Source: Hellea balneolensis
GTDB lineage: Bacteria; Pseudomonadota; Alphaproteobacteria; Caulobacterales; Maricaulaceae
Reading direction: 5' to 3'
Assembly: GCA_003233025.1 (NCBI GenBank)
Contig: QIKS01000273.1
Location: 1 to 7,140 of the forward strand
DNA length: 7,140 bases
The notes beneath the pieces were generated by a model, which had not been told where the DNA came from, ran no database searches, and saw nothing but the letters and a program-made list of their open reading frames with translations. A program made the translations under genes and the position numbers. Positions 1 to 6,122 of this stretch are shown piece after piece (the stretch's first letter is position 1; the number at the start of each line of letters is the position of its first letter).

Positions 1-19
1 GTCGCATACTTGGAGGCAT

Positions 20-26
20 AGAGGAG
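20..26 (+). promoter_or_regulatory. Ribosome-binding site of the BlaI-like gene
   Basis: The purine run AGAGGAG lies 4 bases before the ATG at 31 and matches a strong Shine-Dalgarno sequence. It supports 31 as the start. A second purine patch (TGGAGG, 11-16) lies further upstream and is too distant to be the main site. Confidence 0.7.
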
Positions 27-30
27 TTTT

Positions 31-390
31 ATGCCCCCAATACCCAACCCGCCTGAATTGGTTTTGCTGAAAGCTTTGTGGATGTCCGGGCCATTACCGG
101 TGCGGGCCTTGCACGAAATTTGCGCCGATGAATTGAGCTGGTCATTTTCTTCAACCCGCAAAACCATAAGCCGGATGTGTGATAAGGGATTTGTAGCGCA
201 AAGCGCCAGCGCCAGCGCCGGGCTCTTGCGGGTTCGGGCGCGGGTTTCCAAAACCGCGACATTGGCCCATATGACCAGAGATTTTATGAGCCGGGTTTTG
301 GAAATACAAGACTCTGCACCTGACACATTATTTGCAGCCAGCAAAATCCTTTCTGACGAGGAACTGGAAGAGCTGAGCGGTTTGCTATAA
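31..390 (+). CDS. BlaI/MecI/CopY-family winged-helix transcriptional regulator
   Basis: This 119-residue protein has the size and layout of BlaI/MecI/CopY repressors, which bind DNA as dimers and are usually released by proteolysis (BlaI, MecI) or a metal ion (CopY). The family-typical opening is visible: LKALWMSGPLPVRALHE at residues 13-29, corresponding to the common 'LW..GPLTVREIHE'. A probable recognition helix spans residues 39-51 (SSTRKTISRMCDKG region) and a basic wing residues 55-72. A C-terminal dimerisation part ends in LSDEELEELSGLL, also typical. The wing holds an unusual Ser-Ala run (residues 58-63) encoded by a hexanucleotide repeat. No M56 (BlaR/MecR) peptidase or beta-lactamase gene is in the window, so the signal and targets are unknown. 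A partner could lie upstream of position 1. The gene's stop overlaps the stop of the convergent kinase gene. Family call is fairly firm; specific function is not assignable. Confidence 0.82.
   Translation: MPPIPNPPELVLLKALWMSGPLPVRALHEICADELSWSFSSTRKTISRMCDKGFVAQSASASAGLLRVRARVSKTATLAHMTRDFMSRVLEIQDSAPDTLFAASKILSDEELEELSGLL
202..219 (+). repeat. Three tandem copies of AGCGCC inside the regulator gene
   Basis: The hexamer AGCGCC occurs three times head-to-tail with no mismatch and encodes Ser-Ala three times (residues 58-63) in the predicted wing of the winged-helix domain. A change in copy number would stay in frame and lengthen or shorten the wing by two residues. This is seen directly; whether the copy number varies is unknown. 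Confidence 0.8.
385..390. other. Convergent genes overlapping at their stop codons
   Basis: The six bases CTATAA contain the TAA of the plus-strand regulator (388-390) and, on the minus strand, the TAG of the kinase (complement of 385-387). There is no room for a terminator between the genes, so transcripts from both sides must run into the neighbouring coding region before ending. No hairpin with a T-run was seen close to either stop. Confidence 0.9.
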
Positions 391-1383
391 GGATTGGGGC
401 GCGGATTTGGCCAATTGATTGATATCGGTCTCAGGCCGTGCGCCGTAATGGCTGATAACTTCCGCCGCGCACAAGGAACCCAGTGCGCCGGCTTCGGCCC
501 AGCTTTGCCCGCGCGCCCGAGCCGCCAGAACGCCGGCGGCATATTGGTCGCCTGCGCCTGTCGTGTCGATAACTTTACCCACAGGCACGACCTTTATTGT
601 ATGCGTGTTGCCGTTCTCGATAATCAAGGAGCCTTTTTCGCCGCGCGTAATGGCTGCTGTGGTTTTTAGGCCGTTAATGGCTTCGTCAAAACTTTGTGTT
701 TGGTAGAGGGATAAAATTTCTTCCTCATTTGCAAATAAGATATCCACATGGTTATCCACAAGCTGCAAGAAAGCATCCCGGTGGCGACCGACGCAGAAGG
801 CGTCCGATAAGGTAAGGGCAACCTGGCGGCCTTTGGCTTTGGCAATCTCTGCCGCCTTGATGAAGGCCTGCTTTTGCGCATTGGTATCGAACAGATAGCC
901 TTCCATATAGATCAGCGCGGCGGCGGCGATGGTGTCAGGGGCGATATCTTGCGGGCCAAAGGCGGTATTGGCACCCAAGAACGTGCTCATGGAGCGCTCC
1001 CCGTCCGGAGTTACGGCAATGAGACAGCGGGCGGTTGCCGGGCCGTCTTTTAAGGGAGGTGTGTGGATTTCCACGCCTTCAGCGCGCAGGCTATGGGTGA
1101 ATTTTTCGCCCAGGGCGTCATCGGCGACCTTACCGATATAGGCGGAGCTGACGCCCATTGCGGCAATGCCCGCCACCGTATTGGCACCAGAACCTCCGGC
1201 GATTTCAAGGGGGTTTGTTGCGTTGGCGTCCAAAACCGTATGGAGATGTAAGGCGCGGGCCTCGTCAATCAAAGTCATAGCGCCTTTGGTGATATTTTCT
1301 GCGGCCAGCACCGTGTCGGGCACAGGCGCGATAACATCCATAATGGCATTGCCAATACCCAATACATCATATTTTACAGCCAT
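385..1383 (-). CDS. PfkB-family sugar/nucleoside kinase, adenosine-kinase-like
   Basis: This 332-residue protein is a ribokinase/PfkB-fold kinase and most resembles the adenosine-kinase-type proteins common in alphaproteobacteria, which would convert adenosine (or a related ribosyl substrate) and ATP to the 5'-monophosphate in the cytoplasm. The sequence shows the N-terminal substrate strand with GNAIMDV (residues 11-17, Asp16 expected to hold the ribose hydroxyls). It also shows GGSGANT at 63-69 (PfkB signature 1 region), the NEEE motif at 219-222 (N-x-x-E, Mg/phosphate coordination), and DTTGAGDQYAAG at 273-284 (PfkB signature 2, with Asp279 as the expected catalytic base and the anion hole before it). 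Length is normal for the family and no lesion is visible. The ATG start is supported by AGAGGAG seven bases upstream. It is divergent from the ATP-grasp gene and convergent with the regulator. Substrate is inferred from resemblance; another nucleoside or sugar is possible. Confidence 0.9.
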   Translation of the reverse strand: MAVKYDVLGIGNAIMDVIAPVPDTVLAAENITKGAMTLIDEARALHLHTVLDANATNPLEIAGGSGANTVAGIAAMGVSSAYIGKVADDALGEKFTHSLRAEGVEIHTPPLKDGPATARCLIAVTPDGERSMSTFLGANTAFGPQDIAPDTIAAAALIYMEGYLFDTNAQKQAFIKAAEIAKAKGRQVALTLSDAFCVGRHRDAFLQLVDNHVDILFANEEEILSLYQTQSFDEAINGLKTTAAITRGEKGSLIIENGNTHTIKVVPVGKVIDTTGAGDQYAAGVLAARARGQSWAEAGALGSLCAAEVISHYGARPETDINQLAKSAPQSL

Positions 1384-1390
1384 TATTCTT

Positions 1391-1397
1391 CTCCTCT
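1391..1397 (-). promoter_or_regulatory. Ribosome-binding site of the PfkB-family kinase
   Basis: On the minus strand AGAGGAG lies 7 bases before the ATG (complement of 1381-1383). It is a near-ideal Shine-Dalgarno match and fixes the kinase start. Confidence 0.75.
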
Positions 1398-1446
1398 AGC
1401 TTTCCCAGCAATTACGTTAGGTTTTTGCCAAATACAAGTCATATTC

Positions 1447-1476
1447 TTGCTTGCCATCCGGCCCTAAATTTAATAT
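1447..1476 (+). promoter_or_regulatory. Candidate sigma-70-type promoter, possibly giving a leaderless mRNA
   Basis: TTGCTT (1447-1452) and TAATAT (1471-1476) are separated by 18 bases. These match the -35 box TTGACA at four of six positions and the -10 box TATAAT at four of six. Transcription from here would begin about 7 bases after the -10 box, near 1483-1485, which is at the ATG of the ATP-grasp gene (1485). That fits the absence of any Shine-Dalgarno sequence before this ATG. This is inferred from spacing alone. Confidence 0.4.
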
Positions 1477-1484
1477 TGCGAAAT

Positions 1485-2405
1485 ATGGTCAAAGCTCAAA
1501 AAAATATTGCTATATTGGCGTCGGCTAATCTTTTAGCTGGCGCTGCGGATATGCGCGAAGATGCCTATGAGCTTGATGAGCAGATCGCCAAGCTGCGCCC
1601 GGCTTTTTTGCGAGAAAACATGGATTTACATGTGGTGGATTGGCGCAAGGCTTTGGCGCGGGTCGGGGATTTTGACGCCGTATTGCCTTTATTTGTCTGG
1701 GATTATTATGAAGAAAATGAGCAAGAGTTTTTGGCGACCATGGCCCAAATTGCTCAAAAGACACATTTGTTTAATTCCTTTGATGTGTTGAAATGGAACG
1801 CGGATAAAAGCTATCTCCAAGACCTGCGTAACCTGGGCGCGCCGACCATTCCCGGCGTCCGGCTTGAGCGTGTGAACGAAGAAAGGGTTTTGGCCGCCCT
1901 TGAAACCCTGGGTGTCGACAAGGTGGTTATCAAGCCAGAAATTGGCGGCGCTGCCTGGCGACAAGCGGTTTATGAGAAGGGGCAAAAATTTCCCGACAAA
2001 GAAAGCCTTCCCCCCGGCGCTGCTCTTGTGCAGCCCTTTTTAAAGGCTGTGCAATCGGAGGGCGAATATTCGTTCGTATATTTTGGCGGCCAATTTTCCC
2101 ACGGGCTTTTGAAGCGCCCGCAGGCGGGGGATTACCGGGTGCAGTCTATATATGGCGGGCGCGAGGAACATTATCAACCCAGCGCCCAAGAACGGCTGCA
2201 AGCGCGTGCGGTTTTGGACGTTCTTGATTTCACACCTCTTTATGCGCGGGTTGATTTGTTGCGCGGCGATCATGGCCGGCTTTTGTTGATCGAACTTGAG
2301 ATGATTGAGCCTTATCTTTATTTACCCTTTGCAGGCGGCCTTGATGCGCAAAACAAAGGGGCGCAAAAATTAGCGGCTGCCTTGGCGCGCAAGCTTGGCC
2401 CGTAA
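1485..2405 (+). CDS. ATP-grasp ligase of the RimK/GshB/DcsG-like group, substrate unknown
   Basis: From the ATG at 1485 the protein has 306 residues. ATP-grasp enzymes join a carboxylate, activated as an acyl-phosphate, to an amine or thiol. The layout fits: an N-terminal alpha/beta pre-grasp domain (residues 1-95), then FNSFDVLKWNADKSYLQDL (96-114), which resembles the N-P-x-x-V-x-x-W-N-x-x-K-x-Y-L stretch of the cycloserine-pathway DcsG-like family. The nucleotide-binding lysine strand VVIKPEIGG follows at 147-155 (Lys150). Next come VQPF at 182-185, GEYSFVYFGG at 193-202, YARVDLL at 253-259, and the acidic metal-binding strand LIELEMIEP at 268-276 (Glu270, Glu272). An in-frame TTG at 1425 would add 20 residues without resembling the family; the ATG is preferred because KNIAILAS then forms the expected first strand. 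No ribosome-binding site precedes it. It is 79 bp before the oxidoreductase operon on the same strand. A cycloserine role is not implied. Confidence 0.8.
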   Translation: MVKAQKNIAILASANLLAGAADMREDAYELDEQIAKLRPAFLRENMDLHVVDWRKALARVGDFDAVLPLFVWDYYEENEQEFLATMAQIAQKTHLFNSFDVLKWNADKSYLQDLRNLGAPTIPGVRLERVNEERVLAALETLGVDKVVIKPEIGGAAWRQAVYEKGQKFPDKESLPPGAALVQPFLKAVQSEGEYSFVYFGGQFSHGLLKRPQAGDYRVQSIYGGREEHYQPSAQERLQARAVLDVLDFTPLYARVDLLRGDHGRLLLIELEMIEPYLYLPFAGGLDAQNKGAQKLAAALARKLGP

Positions 2406-2484
2406 AAACAAGGATCAAAATTCTGTCTTGCATGATGGGGGTATGTTCGCTAGGGCTTATAAGGATTAAGGGAATGAGAGCAGC
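2406..2484 (+). other. Short intergenic gap before the oxidoreductase operon
   Basis: This 79-bp stretch separates the ATP-grasp gene from the three-gene operon. No hairpin followed by a T-run is seen, so read-through from the ATP-grasp gene is possible. No well-spaced -35/-10 pair is apparent either: TATAAG (2458-2463) lacks a partner at 16-18 bases, and no FNR-type TTGAT-N4-ATCAA box is present. GAGAG (2476-2480), 4 bases before the ATG, may serve as a weak ribosome-binding site. Confidence 0.5.
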
Positions 2485-4278
2485 ATGAAGCCAACTGACG
2501 CTGGGCATCCGGATTATTACCACAAAGTGGTTGATTGCCAATGGGCTTGTCCGGCTCATACCCCGGTTCCGGCCTATATTCGTCTTATTGCTCAAGGGCG
2601 TTACGGCGATGCTTATTTGCTTAACCGAGATTCAAATGTTTTTCCCGGTATTTTGGGCCGCGTCTGTGACCGTCCGTGCGAACCGGCGTGCCGGCGCGGG
2701 CGGCTTGAAGAACAGCCGGTGGCGATTTGCCGGCTCAAGCGTGTCGCCGCCGATCACCGGGGTGATATCAGTGATCAATTGCCGCAAAAACCCGATAAAA
2801 CCAACGGCAAGCGCATTGCGCTTATTGGCGCCGGGCCCGCCTCTTTTACGGTGGCCAATGATTTGGCGCCTATGGGGTATGAATGCACAATTTTTGAAAA
2901 GCTGGACGAGCCGGGCGGTTTGATGCGCACCAATATCCCGTCGTTTCGCTTGCCGGAAAAAATACTGAGCGAAGAACTGAACATGATTTTGGACATGGGG
3001 GTCAAGCTTAAGCTTGGTAGCCCGGTGGACAGTATGAAGGGGTTGTTGGCTGAGGGTTGGGACGCAATATTTGTCGGCACCGGCGCGCCCAAGGGTAAAA
3101 ACTTGGATCTGCCGGGTCGTTATGACAGCGACAATATTCACATTGGTATTGATTGGCTGGAGAGCGTTGCTTTTGAGCACACCAAAGAGATCGGCAAAAA
3201 TGTGCTGATCATCGGGGTTGGCAATACGGCCATGGATTGCTGCCGAACGTCCCTGCGGCTCGGGGCCAAAAATGTCAAAGTTATGGCCCGCAAGCCGCGT
3301 GCGTTTTTTAAGGCGTCGGAATGGGAACTGGAAGACGCGGAAGAAGAAAATGTCGAAATTCTCGTCAACCACTCCCCCAAATCATTTGTGGTCAAAGACG
3401 GCAAGTTGAGCGGTATGGTTTTTGATGTGATGGAGTATGAGCTTGACAGCGCGGGCAAGATTGTCGAGCAAACCGTAACCGGGCAAGTGACCATCCCTTG
3501 TGATGATGTGATTTTGGCCATTGGTCAGGAAAATGCGTTCCCGTGGATTGAACAAGACGCCGGGATAAAATTTGACAAATGGGACGTGCCCGAAGTGGAC
3601 GAGACCACATTTTGCTCGACCAAAGCCGGCGTGTTTTTTGGCGGTGACGCAGCTTTTGGCCCCAAGAATATCATCTGGGCGGTGGAGCATGGCCACCAGG
3701 CGGCGATTTCCATTCACAAGCATTGTCAGGGCGAAGAGCTAACCGATAGGCTGGCCAATGAAATGGATATGAAGCCGACAAAAATGGGCATGTTTGAATG
3801 GCGATATTCAAATGCTTATGACGGCTCGAAGCGCCGCGAAATGCAACATGTGGATTTGGTCAAGCGCTTTGCCAAATTGGACACAGAGGTGGAGCTGGGC
3901 TTTTCCGCCGAGCAAATTGCCACCGAAGTTGAGCGCTGTCTTAACTGTGATGTCCAGACGGTTTTCGATGCGCCTTTGTGTGAGGAATGCGATGCTTGTA
4001 TCGATATTTGCCCGGTCGAATGTTTAAGCATTACGACGAACGGCGAAACGACGGACGATCTGCGCAGTGCCTTAAGTGCGTCCGAAGCGCAAGACGGCCA
4101 GGATTTATATGTCTCTGGCGCGCTGCCCTTGACCGGGCGGGTGATGATTAAGGACGAAAATGTTTGCTTGCATTGTGGCCTGTGCGCCGAGCGCTGCCCG
4201 ACCGCCGCCTGGGATATGCAAGAGGGGATAACCTTGATCAGCTACGCCGAGGATCAAGACGGGAAATCTGCGTCATGA
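2485..4278 (+). CDS. korC: GltD-like FAD/NADPH oxidoreductase with C-terminal double [4Fe-4S] ferredoxin domain; electron-transfer subunit of the 2-oxoacid oxidoreductase
   Basis: This 597-residue flavoprotein probably moves electrons between the KorAB 2-oxoacid oxidoreductase and NADP+. Residues 1-100 form the Cys-rich domain of glutamate-synthase small subunits and relatives, with cysteines 18, 22, 61, 65 and 69 in CQWAC and CDRPCEPAC. FAD binding is shown by IALIGAGPAS (111-120), with Glu138 at the end of strand 2 to hold the ribose, and by GVFFGGDAAFGPKNIIWAV (382-400). The second Rossmann domain has IIGVGNTAMDC (242-252), with Arg269/Lys270 placed to favour the NADPH 2'-phosphate. The C-terminal ~115 residues carry RCLNC (484-488) and two ferredoxin cores, CEECDACIDICP (499-510) and CLHCGLCAERCP (561-572), each C-x2-C-x2-C-x3-CP. 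This tail is absent from plain GltD (roughly 470 residues). The stop overlaps the start of the next gene in ATGA. By context it matches KorC of Thauera/Azoarcus 2-oxoglutarate:NADP+ oxidoreductase; the symbol is inferred from that. Electron bifurcation is not shown. Confidence 0.88.
   Translation: MKPTDAGHPDYYHKVVDCQWACPAHTPVPAYIRLIAQGRYGDAYLLNRDSNVFPGILGRVCDRPCEPACRRGRLEEQPVAICRLKRVAADHRGDISDQLPQKPDKTNGKRIALIGAGPASFTVANDLAPMGYECTIFEKLDEPGGLMRTNIPSFRLPEKILSEELNMILDMGVKLKLGSPVDSMKGLLAEGWDAIFVGTGAPKGKNLDLPGRYDSDNIHIGIDWLESVAFEHTKEIGKNVLIIGVGNTAMDCCRTSLRLGAKNVKVMARKPRAFFKASEWELEDAEEENVEILVNHSPKSFVVKDGKLSGMVFDVMEYELDSAGKIVEQTVTGQVTIPCDDVILAIGQENAFPWIEQDAGIKFDKWDVPEVDETTFCSTKAGVFFGGDAAFGPKNIIWAVEHGHQAAISIHKHCQGEELTDRLANEMDMKPTKMGMFEWRYSNAYDGSKRREMQHVDLVKRFAKLDTEVELGFSAEQIATEVERCLNCDVQTVFDAPLCEECDACIDICPVECLSITTNGETTDDLRSALSASEAQDGQDLYVSGALPLTGRVMIKDENVCLHCGLCAERCPTAAWDMQEGITLISYAEDQDGKSAS
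4275..4278 (+). promoter_or_regulatory. ATGA stop/start overlap (korC-korA)
   Basis: The TGA of the flavoprotein gene (4276-4278) shares bases with the ATG of korA (4275-4277). Such overlaps usually couple translation of the two genes, which would suit equal subunit supply. The overlap is seen directly; coupling is inferred. Confidence 0.85.
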
Positions 4279-6122
4279 ACGCCCCTGTTAACGATCTCGT
4301 CAATGCCCCTGTCAGCGCTTATGGAGTGAACGATTTTTCGCTGAAATTAGCCAATGTCAACGGCACCGGATCGGCCAGCGCCAATGGGCTTTTGATGAAG
4401 GCGATTTTTCGCATGGGGGTGCCGGTTGTTGGTAAAAACATTTTTCCCTCCAACATTCAAGGCCTGCCAACCTGGTATGAGATCAGGGTCAATGAACAAG
4501 GTTATCGGGGGCGGTCTGGCGATGTGCATTTGATGGTGGCCATGAACGCCCAAACCTATGAGCAAGACTTGGCCGAATTAAACCCGGGCGGCGTGCTGCT
4601 CTATGACAATACCTGGCCGCGTGCCGAGCTTATGCGCCGCAGTGACATTACCGTTTTGGGCGTGCCTTTGGCGCAAATGTGCAACAAAGAATTTACGGCA
4701 GCCCGTTCGCGGATTTTGATGAAAAACATGGCCTATGTCGGCGCGGTAGCGGCCTTGCTCGATATCGAGCTTGAGGTTTTGCACACTTTGGTCGGCGAGA
4801 TGTTTGCTGCCAAGCCCAAGCTGGTTGAGCTTAATGTTCGCGCCCTTGCGCTTGGGTTTGATTATGTACGTGAAAATTTTAAATATCCTTTGGATTTTAA
4901 AATCGCCCGGCGCGAAAAAACCAAAAACAAAGTCATGATCGACGGCAATACGGCCGCCGCGTTGGGGTGTATATATGCCGGCGCTACCTTTGGTGCCTGG
5001 TATCCGATTACGCCTTCAACCTCCCTGATGGACGGGTTTGAGAAATATTGTAAATTACTGCGTGTTGACGCAAAAACCGGCAAGCATAAATATTGCATCA
5101 TTCAGGCGGAAGACGAGCTGGCGGCGGCGGGCATGATTATCGGCGCGGCGTGGAACGGGGCGCGGGCCTTTACCCCGACCTCTGGGCCAGGCATTTCCTT
5201 GATGAGCGAATTTATCGGCTTTGCCTATTATGCGGAAATTCCCATGGTGTTATTTGATATCCAGCGCACCGGCCCGTCAACCGGCATGCCGACCCGCACC
5301 CAGCAATGTGATATACAGCTTTGCGCCTATGCGTCCCACGGCGATACGCGCCATATTTTGCTATTTCCGGCTGATCCGGCCGAATGTTTTGACATGGCGG
5401 TGATGGCCCATGATTTGGCCGAGCGGTTTCAAACGCCCATATTTGTGCTTTCCGATATTGATATTGGCATGAACGACTGGATGATTGACGAGCTTAGCTG
5501 GGACGAAAACTACCGTCCTGATCGGGGCAAGGTTTTGTCTGAAAACGAGCTTGAAGATATTGAAAAATTTTACCGCTATCTTGATGTTGACGGCGATCAT
5601 ATCGCGGCGCGGACTTTGCCGGGCACCCATCCCAAGGGTGCTTATTTTACGAGGGGGTCGGGGCATAACAAATGGGGCGGCTATACGGAAGACGGGCAGG
5701 AATATAAAGAAGTGGTTGACCGGCTGGCTTTGAAATGGGCCAGCGCTGCGGATAAATTGCCCAAACCTGTTATCGTAAAATCTGACAAGAAAACATCCTT
5801 TGGTATTATCTCGCTGGGCAGTTGTGACGGCGCGGTTCTGGAGGCTTGTGACCGGTTGGTGGCGCAGGGCATCCATCTGGATTATTTGCGGGTGCGCGGC
5901 TTTCCGTTTTGTCGGCAGGTCGAGGAATTTATCGACAGCTATGACAGGGTTTTTGTTATCGAACAGAACCGCGACGGACAATTGTTAAACCTGTTATTGA
6001 CAGAAACAAATGCGCCGCGACAGAAATTAACCTCCGTATTGCATTATTCCGGCGAGCCGCTCAATTACCATTTTGTGTGCGCTGCCCTTAAAGAAAATTT
6101 GAAAATGAAGACGTCCATATGA
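4275..6122 (+). CDS. korA: 2-oxoacid (2-oxoglutarate):ferredoxin oxidoreductase, fused gamma-alpha subunit
   Basis: This 615-residue protein is the large subunit of a 2-oxoacid:acceptor oxidoreductase, which oxidises a 2-oxoacid with CoA to acyl-CoA and CO2 in the cytoplasm. Residues ~20-205 are the gamma domain, with the nucleotide-loop-like GTGSASANGLL (30-40) and SNIQGLPTWYEIRV (59-72). Residues ~220 onward are the alpha (pyrimidine-binding) domain, with YPITPSTS (243-250), QAEDELAAAG (277-286), FTPTSGPGISLMSE (299-312) and RTGPSTGMPTRTQQ (331-344). A transketolase C-terminal-like domain follows (GIISLGSCDGAVLEA, 510-524; VFVIEQNRDGQL, 559-570). The gamma-alpha fusion and R-x-GPSTG motif fit 2-oxoglutarate-type enzymes (KorA) better than pyruvate enzymes, but the substrate is inferred. 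The start at 4275 is chosen because it forms an ATGA overlap with the preceding stop. A frame extending back to 4164 would overlap the ferredoxin module coding region. GGGAAA at 4261-4266 may be the ribosome-binding site. The first ~17 residues look like a non-conserved extension. Confidence 0.9.
   Translation: MNAPVNDLVNAPVSAYGVNDFSLKLANVNGTGSASANGLLMKAIFRMGVPVVGKNIFPSNIQGLPTWYEIRVNEQGYRGRSGDVHLMVAMNAQTYEQDLAELNPGGVLLYDNTWPRAELMRRSDITVLGVPLAQMCNKEFTAARSRILMKNMAYVGAVAALLDIELEVLHTLVGEMFAAKPKLVELNVRALALGFDYVRENFKYPLDFKIARREKTKNKVMIDGNTAAALGCIYAGATFGAWYPITPSTSLMDGFEKYCKLLRVDAKTGKHKYCIIQAEDELAAAGMIIGAAWNGARAFTPTSGPGISLMSEFIGFAYYAEIPMVLFDIQRTGPSTGMPTRTQQCDIQLCAYASHGDTRHILLFPADPAECFDMAVMAHDLAERFQTPIFVLSDIDIGMNDWMIDELSWDENYRPDRGKVLSENELEDIEKFYRYLDVDGDHIAARTLPGTHPKGAYFTRGSGHNKWGGYTEDGQEYKEVVDRLALKWASAADKLPKPVIVKSDKKTSFGIISLGSCDGAVLEACDRLVAQGIHLDYLRVRGFPFCRQVEEFIDSYDRVFVIEQNRDGQLLNLLLTETNAPRQKLTSVLHYSGEPLNYHFVCAALKENLKMKTSI
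6119..6122 (+). promoter_or_regulatory. ATGA stop/start overlap (korA-korB)
   Basis: The korA TGA (6120-6122) overlaps the korB ATG (6119-6121) in the same ATGA arrangement as the korC-korA junction. All three genes are therefore most likely translated from one mRNA with coupled initiation. Confidence 0.85.

Larger units (their letters stand above)
1384..1484. promoter_or_regulatory. Divergent intergenic region between the kinase and ATP-grasp genes
   Basis: This 101-bp spacer must contain the start of transcription for both divergent genes unless either is read from elsewhere. On the plus strand it holds the candidate promoter at 1447-1476. On the minus strand a possible pair is TTGTAT with a 17-base spacer and TAATTG, but both boxes match the consensus poorly, so no kinase promoter is claimed. 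No convincing inverted repeat or operator was found by eye. Confidence 0.55.

Noticed and set aside
1..21. Possible end of an upstream gene (frame 1 reads six codons to TAG at 19-21)
   Set aside because: Six codons are too few to distinguish a gene end from chance; it stays only a possibility.
1400..1440. Minus-strand promoter for the kinase (TTGTAT-17-TAATTG)
   Set aside because: Both boxes match the consensus poorly; it is noted in the intergenic entry but not called as a promoter.
1425..1484. Upstream TTG start for the ATP-grasp gene, adding 20 residues
   Set aside because: The extra residues do not look like a family N-terminus, no good ribosome-binding site precedes the TTG, and the extension would cover the divergent promoter region. 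The ATG at 1485 leads directly into the expected first strand.
2456..2463. Palindrome CTTATAAG as an operator or -10 element
   Set aside because: Eight bases with no second copy and no matching -35 box at normal spacing; such palindromes occur by chance.
2230..2595. Minus-strand open frame spanning the gap before the operon
   Set aside because: It is antisense to the ends of two firm genes and shows no family resemblance.
2632..3372. Open frame of 246 codons on the minus strand
   Set aside because: It lies fully inside the well-supported flavoprotein gene, has no recognisable domain, and reads as low-complexity antisense translation.
4164..4274. Longer korA frame beginning inside the flavoprotein gene
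   Set aside because: It would overlap the second ferredoxin core of the upstream gene by over 100 bases in another frame. The ATGA junction at 4275 is the natural start.
5361..5981. Open frame of 206 codons on the minus strand
   Set aside because: It is antisense to the conserved korA coding region, with no recognisable motif or credible ribosome-binding site.
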